From Hoeflea ulvae (GTDB lineage Bacteria > Pseudomonadota > Alphaproteobacteria > Rhizobiales > Rhizobiaceae), in NCBI RefSeq assembly GCF_026619435.1, contig NZ_JAOVZQ010000001.1, forward strand, positions 3,355,501 through 3,419,500: a DNA stretch of 64,000 bases, in the 5' to 3' direction. The notes under the pieces are model-generated. The model was not told the origin of the DNA. It did no database searches and saw nothing but the letters and a program-made list of their open reading frames with translations. The translations under genes and the position numbers were made by a program. Numbering within the stretch: position 1 is the stretch's first letter; each line of letters begins with the position of its first letter. Positions 35,724 to 44,003 of this stretch are shown piece after piece.

Positions 35724-38185
35724 TCAGCCCGGGCTGAGTGTCCACACCCCTTCGGGATCCGCCACATCGGTGGCCGGGATCTCGATCGACCTGACATCGG
35801 CCCAGAGCGGGGCGAAATCATTGTAGTGGCCGGAAAACACATTGCCCGACTGACCGGTGGTCTGGATATAGGTCGCGCCATCGAGATCGGCCAGGTCGAA
35901 AATGCCGCGATAGCTGGCCGCATTGGTGTTGGCGTAGGGTTCCTCGTCGTCCTGGATCTGGGTGCGCCCGCGATCCAGCGTGAACGGTCCGCCGCCGCTT
36001 TCGACTTCGACATTGAAGAAACCCTTGAGCAGGCCGACTTCGCCGAACGGGCGGTGCGCGCCCTTGGCGTAATGCGCCGCCCCCAGCGCCAGGATCCCGA
36101 ATCCGCGCCATAGCGCGACGCCAGCTCGGCGACCGCCGCGTCAAAGGCCTGTGCGACGATCTGCTCGCAGCTTTCCTCGGTCTCGGTGGTCTTGACGTCG
36201 CACCAGTTGCGCGCGGTCTTTCCGTCGAGCAATTGCTCCAGAACCCGCCCGCGCAGCTTGAACCAGTCGGTAAACAGAAAGCCGAGATCGTCCTCAAAGC
36301 TCAGTTTCGTAATCTGGCGAACCCAAGCGATAAACAGCAAGGGCTCCATCCTGTCGCGCGCCATCTCGCCGTCCCAGTCGGCAATCCGCGCAACCAGCGC
36401 CTGATCGGCGTCTGACAACTCCGCGCCTTCCAGCATCCCGAGCAGGCGTGGTTTCAGCTCCGCAAGCGCCGGCGAAAACACATCGGCCTGCATCTGCCGC
36501 GACATCTCGACCGTGTGCTTGCCCTCGAACCCGTCGACCAGCGCGTCGATACGGTTTTGCCGGTAGGGTTCTTCCCAATCGAATGTCAGGTGCACCGGAT
36601 AATCCGGACCGACGATCTTGGTGTTGGCGGTGGCGATCAACCCGCTGTCGGGATTGGTCTGCTGCGGCAGAGCCTCGTAGGGCACATAGCCGCGCCAGTC
36701 GTAAATCGCGTTCCAGCCCGGCGCCGGCGCCCGGCCCATCAACTGGTTGGCCGGGTCACGCTGCGGCACCCGGCCGGCGGCGACAAAGCCGATGGTCCCG
36801 GCCCTGTCAGCCACCACCATCGACTGCATTGGCGTCAGGAAGGCTTCGAACCCGGCCTGGAAATCCTGCACCGTGCGCATGTCGAACAGCCGTGCACCGG
36901 CCATTGCCGTGGTGTCATCATGCGCCAGCGCCACCCATTGCAGCGCGGCCACGGTGTTCTCCGGCAAGAGCCTGTCGAAATGCTTGTAGCTTGCCGGGAA
37001 CACCGGGCCGTGCCGGGTCCAGCGGCGGGCAAAGCTCTGATCTTCGCCGCCACGGACCTTGATGATTTCCTGCTTCTGCCCGAACGGCGCCCAGCCGGTC
37101 GGGGTCAGATATTGATCCGGGTTTTCGGGATTGATCCGTTCGACAAACACGTCCTGGGCGTCGGTGGCGGTGTTGGTGAATCCCCAGGCAATGTCGTTGC
37201 TCCGGCCGAGCAGCACAAAAGGCGTGCCCGGCAGCGACGGGCCGATCAGATGACGCGGTTCGTCGAATTCCTCGGTGACTTCCAGATGGGCCAGATACCA
37301 GACCGATGGCGCCATCAGGCTCAGATGCGGATCATTGGCCAGCACCGGCAGGCCCGACTGGGTGCGCGCGCCCGAAATCACCCAGTTGTTGGAGGCGCCG
37401 GTGGACAGCATGCCGTCGACGCCGGCAAAAGCCTCTGCGGCATCGGCAGTCACCATGGCCTCGCCGATCGGTGCCGTATCAAGCCCCAGCAATGTGGTCA
37501 GGTCCGGCATTGGCGGCGGGGTGTCGGCATCCAGATAGGGCAGAAGATCCAGCATTTCGGCGTCACTCAGTCCGATCCGGCGAAACCCGAGCCGCAACGC
37601 CTCCTCGCCGAGATTTTCGGCCAGTGAAATCGACATCATCTTGATCGCGGTCAGCGTGTCGACGGCTCGCCAGGGCTCGGGCTCGTAGCCCAGAATCAGA
37701 TATTCCGGCGGCAACCGCGCCGAGAAGATCTGCGGTGAGCGCTCGACCCAGGCATTGACGCCGCGTGCATAGCCTTCGAGCATGGCCATGGTGTCGGCGT
37801 CCATGACCTGCAGCGAAGCTTCCGCCGCGTCGTGAATGCCCATGGTCCTGAGCCAGATGTCGGTGCCGACAGTGGCCTCGCCAAACAGTTCCGACAGGCG
37901 CCCCTGCCCGGCCATGCGGCTGACCTCCATCTGCCACAGACGGTCCTGCGCATGGGCAAAGCCGAGCCCCGCGGCGACATCGGCCCGGGTCGCGGCCTTG
38001 ATGTGCGGCACGCCGTTGCGGTCGCGGGTGATGCTGGTCTGCGCGCCCAGTCCGGCGATCTGCATGGCCCCATCAGACGGCGCCTGCGAACGCGACGCCC
38101 ACAGCATTGCCGCTCCTGCCACCATCACCGCCAGCGGGACGAGAAGAAGAATGAGCTTGATAAGCCCTTTGACGATGCGCATCAT
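35724..38185 (-). pseudogene. Penicillin acylase-family Ntn hydrolase with a one-base frameshift near the 3' end
   Basis: ATG 38185 has GGGAGGGAC upstream and starts a membrane anchor (IVKGLIKLILLLVPLAVMVAG). The body matches the penicillin acylase/quorum-quenching acylase family; the autoproteolytic nucleophile is the Ser in TGASNNW (about residue 265), with HxQD-type and RHGPVFP motifs around it. At the C5 run 36080-36084 one base is missing on the coding strand. Adding a G gives WRWGAAHYAKGAHRPFGEV and, later, the family C-terminus TGQSGNVFSGHYNDFAPLW, ending at 35724 (about 820 residues). As sequenced the frame instead runs on to 35555 with arginine/serine-rich nonsense. Substrate: beta-lactams or acyl-homoserine lactones are possible. 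Confidence 0.85.
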
Positions 38186-38279
38186 TGGTTTATGTCCCTC
38201 CCAGGAGCTGACGGGTTGCTTTACGTAACTTGCAATCAGGTCAGCGGTAAAGCGCATTTGTGACAGAAGGATAGATGAG

Positions 38280-39149
38280 ATGGCAACAGTAGCATTCATT
38301 GGTTTGGGCGTTATGGGCTACCCCATGGCAGGACATCTCAAGACCAAGGGCGGCCATGAGCTCCGGGTCTATAACCGCACCGCGGAAAAGGCGCGCAAAT
38401 GGGCCGACGAGTTCGGCGGCACCGCCTGCGATACCCCCGCCGAGGCTGCCAAGGGCGCCGATTTCGTTTTCACCTGCGTCGGCAATGACGATGATCTGCG
38501 CGCCGTCACCATCGCTCCTGGCGGTGTCCTGCACGGCATGAACAAGGGCGCGATCCTGATCGACAACACCACTGCTTCCGCCGAAGTGGCGCGGCAACTG
38601 GCCGATGCCTGCAGCGACAAGGGCTGCGGCTTTCTCGATGCGCCGGTGTCCGGCGGCCAGGCCGGCGCCGAAAACGGCGCGCTGACCGTCATGGTCGGCG
38701 GCGACGATGCGACCTTCGAAAAGGCCCGACCCGTCATCGACGCCTATGCCCGCATGGTCGGTCTGATGGGCCCGGTCGGCAGCGGCCAGCTCACCAAGAT
38801 GATCAACCAGATCTGCATTGCCGGCCTGGTCCAGGGCCTCGCCGAAGGCATCCATTTCGGCAAGAAGGCCGGTCTCGACATCGAGAAGGTCGTCGACGTG
38901 ATTTCCAAGGGTGCCGCCGGGTCCTGGCAGATGGAAAACCGCCACAAGACCATGAATGCCGGCGAGTATGAGCACGGCTTTGCCGTCGACTGGATGCGCA
39001 AGGATCTCGACATCGTGCTCAACGAAGCCAAGCGCAATGGCGCGACGCTTCCCGTCACAGCATTGGTCGACCAGTTCTACGCCGATGTGCAGGCCATGGG
39101 CGGCAATCGCTGGGACACTTCCGCGCTGCTGGCGCGCCTGGAAAAATGA
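38280..39149 (+). CDS. NAD(P)-dependent beta-hydroxyacid dehydrogenase (3-hydroxyisobutyrate dehydrogenase family)
   Basis: A 289-residue protein with the family's three signatures: the Rossmann start FIGLGVMGYPMAGHL, the substrate loop DAPVSGGQAGAENGALTVM near residue 118, and GSGQLTKMINQ with the catalytic Lys near residue 171. After that an all-helical dimer domain completes the chain. It oxidises 3-hydroxyisobutyrate, tartronate semialdehyde or a similar beta-hydroxyacid; Ser after the catalytic region would be needed to tell them apart. AGAAGGAT precedes the ATG. It is divergent from the acylase gene and is followed by an AlkD-like gene two bases downstream. Confidence 0.9.
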   Translation: MATVAFIGLGVMGYPMAGHLKTKGGHELRVYNRTAEKARKWADEFGGTACDTPAEAAKGADFVFTCVGNDDDLRAVTIAPGGVLHGMNKGAILIDNTTASAEVARQLADACSDKGCGFLDAPVSGGQAGAENGALTVMVGGDDATFEKARPVIDAYARMVGLMGPVGSGQLTKMINQICIAGLVQGLAEGIHFGKKAGLDIEKVVDVISKGAAGSWQMENRHKTMNAGEYEHGFAVDWMRKDLDIVLNEAKRNGATLPVTALVDQFYADVQAMGGNRWDTSALLARLEK

Positions 39150-39150
39150 C

Positions 39151-39867
39151 ATGGCGCCCCGCCGGCCGCCGCAAAACGCCGATTATACCGTGCCCGACAT
39201 TCTGGCATGGCTCAAGGCAAGCGGCTCGGCGGACAACATTGCCGGTATGGCGCGTTTCGGGATCAACACCGGCAAGGCTTTCGGCGTCGGCAATGCGGCG
39301 CTGAGGCCTTTTGCCAAGACGCTCGGCCGCAATCATGAACGGGCGCTCGAACTCTGGCAAACCGGGTTCCGCGAGGCCCGGCTGCTGGCGCTGTTTACCG
39401 ACGAACCCGGCCGGCTCAGCCCCGCCCGGGCACGACAGATGGTAGATGATTTCAACAGCTGGGAAATCGTCGACACTGCCGCTGATCTCTTTGTCGATGC
39501 CGGTCACCTTGACGAGCTTGTTCCGGATTTTGCCATGAACGAGCGCGAATTCGTCCGCCGCACCGCTTTTGCCATGATCGCCTGGGGGGCGGTTCACCTG
39601 AAACAGCGCGACGACGCCGATTTCCTGCGTTTTCTGCCTTTGATCGAGAAGCACGCCACCGACCCGCGCAATTTTGTGAAGAAGGCGGTCAACTGGGCCC
39701 TGCGGCAGATCGGCAAGCGCTCGCTGGCCCTGCACGGCCCGGCTCTTGCTCTCGCCGAAAAACTGGCGGCATCCAGAGACAAGAGCGCCCGCTGGATCGG
39801 TAAGGGCGCGGTCAGGGAGCTGACGGACGAGACGATCCGGCAGCGCCTGATCTCAAGGCAACGTTAG
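39151..39867 (+). CDS. DNA alkylation repair protein (AlkD-like HEAT-repeat glycosylase)
   Basis: ATG 39151 follows the dehydrogenase stop by one base. The 238-residue protein is made of helical HEAT-like repeats of the AlkD family: MARFGINTGKAFGVGNAALRPFAKTLGRNHERALELW, then RLSPARARQMVDDFNSWEIVDTAAD (Trp and Asp of the lesion-recognition groove) and FVKKAVNWALRQIGKR. AlkD enzymes excise bulky or cationic alkylated bases in the cytoplasm. Its tight coupling to the dehydrogenase is probably incidental operon structure. The 3' end nearly abuts the convergent DUF302 gene. Confidence 0.85.
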   Translation: MAPRRPPQNADYTVPDILAWLKASGSADNIAGMARFGINTGKAFGVGNAALRPFAKTLGRNHERALELWQTGFREARLLALFTDEPGRLSPARARQMVDDFNSWEIVDTAADLFVDAGHLDELVPDFAMNEREFVRRTAFAMIAWGAVHLKQRDDADFLRFLPLIEKHATDPRNFVKKAVNWALRQIGKRSLALHGPALALAEKLAASRDKSARWIGKGAVRELTDETIRQRLISRQR

Positions 39868-39878
39868 ACCCGTCGCTA

Positions 39879-40334
39879 TTAAAACCCGTCGGCCGCGGTC
39901 CTAACGATCTCGCCGAGCAGCTCGTTGACCTGGTCGCGGGCGCCGCCTTCCGGCAGCGTGCGGTGACCGATGGTTACCTTGCCCGGCGTGGCGGCATCCT
40001 CATAGACAAACACCACATAGGGGCAATAGGCGATGTCGCCGATTTCGGCTTCCATCACCTCGCGCGAGACCACCGCCGAGCAGAAGGTGAAGAACTCGGC
40101 ATCGGTGTAGAGCTCCCTGGTGGCCCCGACATCACCGGCGGTGCGCTTGAGCATGTCGCCGATGAAGCCGTGATAATCTATCTTGAAGCCCTCGTTGACG
40201 ATCGCGTCATTGACGCCCTGGGCGGCATCCGCAAACGGCACCTCTGCAACAACCGTGAAAACGTCATCACCGGCGGCCTGCGCAGGCAGCGCGGCCAGGG
40301 CCGCAAGCCCTGCTCCGAAAACAAAACCTTTCAT
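39879..40334 (-). CDS. Exported DUF302 protein
   Basis: ATG 40334 begins a signal peptide (KGFVFGAGLAALAALPAQAAG); the longer frame to 40406 has no support. The mature ~130 residues form a DUF302-type alpha/beta fold: VFTVVAEVPFADAAQGVNDAIVNEGFKIDYHGFIGDMLKRTA, FFTFCSAVVSREVMEAEIGDIAYCPYVVFVYED, with two conserved Cys. The domain binds small ligands in known structures, but its role is unknown. Convergent with the AlkD-like gene. Confidence 0.82.
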   Translation of the reverse strand: MKGFVFGAGLAALAALPAQAAGDDVFTVVAEVPFADAAQGVNDAIVNEGFKIDYHGFIGDMLKRTAGDVGATRELYTDAEFFTFCSAVVSREVMEAEIGDIAYCPYVVFVYEDAATPGKVTIGHRTLPEGGARDQVNELLGEIVRTAADGF

Positions 40335-40476
40335 GACATCGGTCCTTCCCAATGGTTCGCCCTGCCGCGACCAGTGCCGCGGCGAATTACATCGGAATAA
40401 TTGCATATTTTGAACGCAATGGACAAGCGCGGTTTGTCGCGCCGGTCGGACCGGGTGCGCGCGGCAGGCTCACGCC

Positions 40477-40965
40477 TCAGCTCGCCTCCGGCTTTTCTTT
40501 TGCCAGTTGCAGGTAATCCAGCGGCAGTTGCGTGGTGTATTTGATCTGCTCCATGGCGAAGGACGAGGAGACATCGCGGATCTCGATCTTGGCGATCAGC
40601 CGCTTGTAGAAGGCGTCATAGGCGGCAATGTCGGGCACCACCACGCGCAGCAGGTAATCGACATCGCCGCTCATCCGATAGAATTCCACCACTTCGGGAA
40701 AATCCGATATCACTTCGGAAAACCGCTTGAGCCATTCATTGGAGTGCGAATTGGTGCGGATCGAGACGAACACCGTCACCTTGGCGTTGACAGCCGCCGG
40801 ATCGAGCAGCGCCACCCGGCGCTTGATGACGCCGTCTTCCTCGAGCTTCTGGATGCGGCGCCAGCACGGGGTCGTCGACAGCCCGACCTTCTTGGCGATT
40901 TCGGCCACGGCCAGGGTGGCGTCTTCCTGCAGCAGGCGAAGGATCTTGCGGTCGAGGCGGTCCAT
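40477..40965 (-). CDS. Lrp/AsnC-family transcriptional regulator
   Basis: ATG 40965 (MDRLDRKILRLLQ) with GGAG seven bases upstream gives the usual 162-residue length. The N-terminal winged helix contains the signature ATLAVAEIAKKVGLSTTPCWRRIQKLEEDGVI; the C-terminal RAM domain (VSIRTNSHSNEWLKRF...GDVDYLLRVVVPD...DVSSSFAMEQIKYTTQLPL) binds amino acids. It most resembles the Lrp-type regulators that sense branched-chain or other amino acids. Its target is not evident; the next genes on this strand belong to other processes. The SSSFAM...YTTQLPL ending is typical. Confidence 0.9.
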   Translation of the reverse strand: MDRLDRKILRLLQEDATLAVAEIAKKVGLSTTPCWRRIQKLEEDGVIKRRVALLDPAAVNAKVTVFVSIRTNSHSNEWLKRFSEVISDFPEVVEFYRMSGDVDYLLRVVVPDIAAYDAFYKRLIAKIEIRDVSSSFAMEQIKYTTQLPLDYLQLAKEKPEAS

Positions 40966-41049
40966 GAGTGTCTCCGGAAACAGGAATATGCTCCCTGATA
41001 TCGTGACGGCACCCACTCTACAAAGATTATTTTACCTCAAATCCGCCTA

Positions 41050-41712
41050 TCATGAGGATTGTGTTCCATTGGCCGATGGAATCAGCGTCGCCACCCGTTG
41101 TTTGAGTTCCGGCAGCAGCTCTGCTTCGAACCAGGGGTTCTTTCGGATCCAGCCGCTGTTGCGCCAGGACGGATGCGGCAGCGGCAGCACGGCGCAGTCC
41201 CGATCCCCGGCATCGATGATCTCGCGCCAGTTGCGCACCGTCTCGGTCAGGGTCTTTTGCCGCAGGGGTCCCAGATGCCAGGCTTGCGCATATTGGCCGA
41301 TGAGCAGGATCAGTTTGAGCTGCGGCATCAGCCCCATCACCTTGCTGCGCCAGGCCGGTGCGCATTCGCGCCGCGGCGGCAGATCCCCGCCCTTGGCGTC
41401 ATTGCCGGGAAAGCAGAACCCCATCGGCACGATGGCGAATTTCGCCGGATCGTAGAATGCTGCCGCATCAACGCCGAGCCAATCGCGCAGGCGGTCGCCC
41501 GAAGGATCGGTGAAGGGCTGGCCGCTGCGATGCACCCGCGCGCCGGGTGCCTGGCCGGCAATCAGGATCGGCGCGCTGGAGGATGCGACACAGACCGGGC
41601 GCGGCTCATGCGGCAGCGCCCTCTCCGGCCCGCCCAACGGATTGTCCCGGCAGATCCGGCAACCGGATATCTCGGACAGCAGTGCGGAAAGCGCGCGTTC
41701 CCGGGTTTCCAT
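41050..41712 (-). CDS. Uracil-DNA glycosylase superfamily protein
   Basis: ATG 41712 (METRERALSALL) starts a 220-residue protein. UDG-fold motifs are present: ILIAGQAPGARVHRSGQPFTDPSGDRLRDWLG (motif A, GQAPG) and VLPLPHPSWRN (motif B, H-P-S). CxxC in SGCRICRDN resembles half of the iron-sulfur Cys set of family 4/5 enzymes, but a complete four-Cys set is not clear. The enzyme may remove uracil or another damaged base; many members of this branch are uncharacterised. It lies directly downstream of a glutathione S-transferase gene on the same strand, with a 16-bp gap. Confidence 0.82.
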   Translation of the reverse strand: METRERALSALLSEISGCRICRDNPLGGPERALPHEPRPVCVASSSAPILIAGQAPGARVHRSGQPFTDPSGDRLRDWLGVDAAAFYDPAKFAIVPMGFCFPGNDAKGGDLPPRRECAPAWRSKVMGLMPQLKLILLIGQYAQAWHLGPLRQKTLTETVRNWREIIDAGDRDCAVLPLPHPSWRNSGWIRKNPWFEAELLPELKQRVATLIPSANGTQSS

Positions 41713-41728
41713 CAGCGCATTCGCTCCC

Positions 41729-42340
41729 TTATGCCTTTGCGCTCGGCCGCGACGACACCGCCTGATACCAGCGCATGACATGGCTGAGATGTTCGGGCCG
41801 CTCGATCCGCGCCGGCTTCATGAAATCGAATCCGATCATGCCGGTGATGTCGGCAATGGTGAAGCGGTCGCCGGCGATGAATTCACGGTTCGCCAGTTCC
41901 CGGTCCAGCAGTTCCAGAAAGGTCACTGCCCTGGGCCGGTTGATTTCGCCCCATTCGGCAAGCTGCGGCACCTCCCACTCCTTCATCGCCGGATGGGTGT
42001 GGCGGAAGGCATTGGCGACGGCGGCCAGAAAATTGAGCTCCATGCGCCGGTTCCACATCTCGACGATTGCCTTGTCGCGCGCATCCGTTCCCATCAATGC
42101 CGGTTCGGGATGCAGCTCCTCGAAATAGCGGCAGATCGCCACCGATTCCGCGATCGCCGTGCCGTCGTCAAGCACCAGCACCGGCAGCCGCTGCAACGGA
42201 TTGAGCCCGGTGACTTCGGCGGATTTGTGGCCCAGCTGCCCCATATCCACCGGCACCCTTTCGACCTCGATCCCCTTCTCCGCCAAAAACACACTCACCC
42301 GCCGCGGATTTGGCGCGCGTCCACCATCATAAAGCTTCAT
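41729..42340 (-). CDS. Glutathione S-transferase
   Basis: A 203-residue cytosolic GST. The thioredoxin-like N-terminal domain (residues 1-80) starts MKLYDGGRAPNPRRVSVFLAEKGIEVE and includes NPLQRLPVLVLDDGTAIAESVAICRYFEE, where cis-Pro and the ES dipeptide bind glutathione. The helical C-terminal domain carries GDRFTIADITGMIGFDFM, the N-capping motif. The catalytic residue is probably the Asn/Ser near PNPRRVS rather than a Tyr, as in beta- or theta-like rhizobial GSTs. Substrate unknown. Confidence 0.88.
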   Translation of the reverse strand: MKLYDGGRAPNPRRVSVFLAEKGIEVERVPVDMGQLGHKSAEVTGLNPLQRLPVLVLDDGTAIAESVAICRYFEELHPEPALMGTDARDKAIVEMWNRRMELNFLAAVANAFRHTHPAMKEWEVPQLAEWGEINRPRAVTFLELLDRELANREFIAGDRFTIADITGMIGFDFMKPARIERPEHLSHVMRWYQAVSSRPSAKA

Positions 42341-42607
42341 GGGAATCCTCTCCGTTTTTCAATCGGCCGGATCAGACACCAAAGCGTTGCGGCAGGAAAG
42401 CCTGAAAAGCGTCCCGCATGGCCGACTTACCCCAGCGTCCGATTTTCGACTCGATCCCCTTGACCGGCAACCTGCAATGTCCGCATGTCTGGTCCGACCA
42501 AAAGGCTGAGCATTACACAGCCGCGTTCGGCAGAACCGAATCCGCGCGCACGGGCAATGCAAACAGAACCTGGGTAGGCGGCGCCAGATTTAAAAGGGGG
42601 AAGACAC

Positions 42608-43201
42608 ATGAGCGGCAAGAAAATCCTGATGCTGACCGGCGACTTTACCGAGGAATACGAGATCTTCGTCTTCGAACAGGCGCTGGAGGCCGTCGGCCAT
42701 ACCGTGCATGTGGTCTGTCCAGACAAGAAGGCCGGAGACATTCTCAGAACCTCGCTGCATGATTTTGAAGGCGACCAGACCTATACCGAAAAGCTCGGAC
42801 ACAATGTCACGCTGAACAAGACCTTCTCCGAGGCCGAGACCCAGCTCGACAGCTATCACGCGGTCTATTGCGCCGGTGGGCGCGGTCCGGAATATATCCG
42901 CACCGACAAGCGCGTCCAGGCCATCGTCCGCCACTTCCACGAGACCGGCAAACCGATCTTCACAATCTGCCACGGCGTGCAGATCCTGATCGCGGTCGAT
43001 GGCGTGGTGCGCGGCAAGAAGGTCGCCGGACTGGGCGCCTGCGAACCTGAAGTCACGCTGGCGGGCGGCACATTCATCGACCTGTCACCGACCGACGCCT
43101 ATGTCGACGGAACCATGGTCTCGGCCAAGGGCTGGACGGCGCTTGCCGCCTTCATCCGCGAATGCCTCAAGGTACTCGGCACAGAGATCATCCACAGATA
43201 G
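42608..43201 (+). CDS. DJ-1/PfpI-family protein (first copy)
   Basis: A 197-residue class I glutamine amidotransferase-like protein with the nucleophile elbow FTICHGVQILIA (Cys121), YCAGGRGPEYIR and the YVDGTMVSAKGW segment. An acidic residue near the start (TEEYEIFVFEQALE) would activate the Cys. Members act as glyoxalases, deglycases or stress proteins. AAAGGGGG sits upstream. The gene is single and separated by about 270 bp of sequence without recognisable features from the GST gene. Confidence 0.87.
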   Translation: MSGKKILMLTGDFTEEYEIFVFEQALEAVGHTVHVVCPDKKAGDILRTSLHDFEGDQTYTEKLGHNVTLNKTFSEAETQLDSYHAVYCAGGRGPEYIRTDKRVQAIVRHFHETGKPIFTICHGVQILIAVDGVVRGKKVAGLGACEPEVTLAGGTFIDLSPTDAYVDGTMVSAKGWTALAAFIRECLKVLGTEIIHR

Positions 43202-43256
43202 GCGCGGATTTGATCATTGCGGTACGGCGCTGGAGCCGGACGAAAGCGCGTGCAGC

Positions 43257-43856
43257 TCACCACCGGCTCATCAATTGCCGCAGCAGGGCCATCACCGTCG
43301 CAAAGCCCGCATGCAGCTCTTCGCTGAGGCCGCCATGGATCACCCGCCATTGCTTCGGCGTCTCGAATTCGCCGGCCCAGAGCCCGGCGGCCTCGTCTCT
43401 TGCGGCCGCTTCGGCGCCCTGATAGTCGCCAAAGGCAACAGCCTGGCCGGCGCGGACCATGGCCAGGTTGAGATCGACGCCGCCCGCCGCGCAGCGCACC
43501 AGGTCGCGGCCATAGCGGTCGAGGCCTTCGCCTTTGCATTCGACGCCCTGCCCGCCGATCAGGCCACGCAGATAGGAGGCCGACTCGATTCCGCATCCGT
43601 ATTCGAACCCGTCGCGGCGGCAGCGCTGCCGGATTTCCGGCGCATCAATCCCCTTGAGGCGCAGCCGCCGGCTGCCGAGGGCCAGGCTGTCGCCGTCGAC
43701 CACCCGCATCACTCCGCTGATGTCCTCGCCGGCAAGCTGCTCGATGCGCCCGACACCGAAGGCCACGCCGGCAATCGCCAGCACGGCCACGGCGAGATCA
43801 AGATATCTGCGCCAGCCAAAGCGTCGCTTCCGGGCGAATCGGGTTTGATATCTCAT
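43257..43856 (-). CDS. Thermonuclease (SNase) family protein
   Basis: A 199-residue protein with an N-terminal membrane anchor (RYLDLAVAVLAIAGVAFGVG, residues 17-36). The nuclease domain has VMRVVDGDSLALGSRRLRLKGIDAPE (the catalytic Arg and Asp) and GEGLDRYGRDLVRC (second catalytic Arg). Cys pairs (RQRCRRDGFEYGCG; VECKG...VRCAAG) may form disulfides, consistent with a periplasmic location. The C-terminal tail beyond the domain (QWRVIHGGLSEELHAGF) is rhizobia-like. It would hydrolyse DNA or RNA outside the cytoplasm. Divergent from the histidine kinase gene. Confidence 0.85.
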   Translation of the reverse strand: MRYQTRFARKRRFGWRRYLDLAVAVLAIAGVAFGVGRIEQLAGEDISGVMRVVDGDSLALGSRRLRLKGIDAPEIRQRCRRDGFEYGCGIESASYLRGLIGGQGVECKGEGLDRYGRDLVRCAAGGVDLNLAMVRAGQAVAFGDYQGAEAAARDEAAGLWAGEFETPKQWRVIHGGLSEELHAGFATVMALLRQLMSRW

Positions 43857-44003
43857 GAGAGAAAATGACCTGGTTTCAACTTTCGGCTCAAGCCCAATGA
43901 TCTGTGGACTGGCAAAACTGCAAACAGCTTCTTAAACTTTGACTGTTAATTATTGCGTACAAACTGGAACTGGCGGAATTACCTGGTGGAACATTCGCAG
44001 ACC

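Noticed and set aside
43930..43955. CtrA-like TTAA...TTAA site upstream of the histidine kinase
   Set aside because: The two TTAA elements are ten bases apart instead of seven, so it does not meet the consensus.
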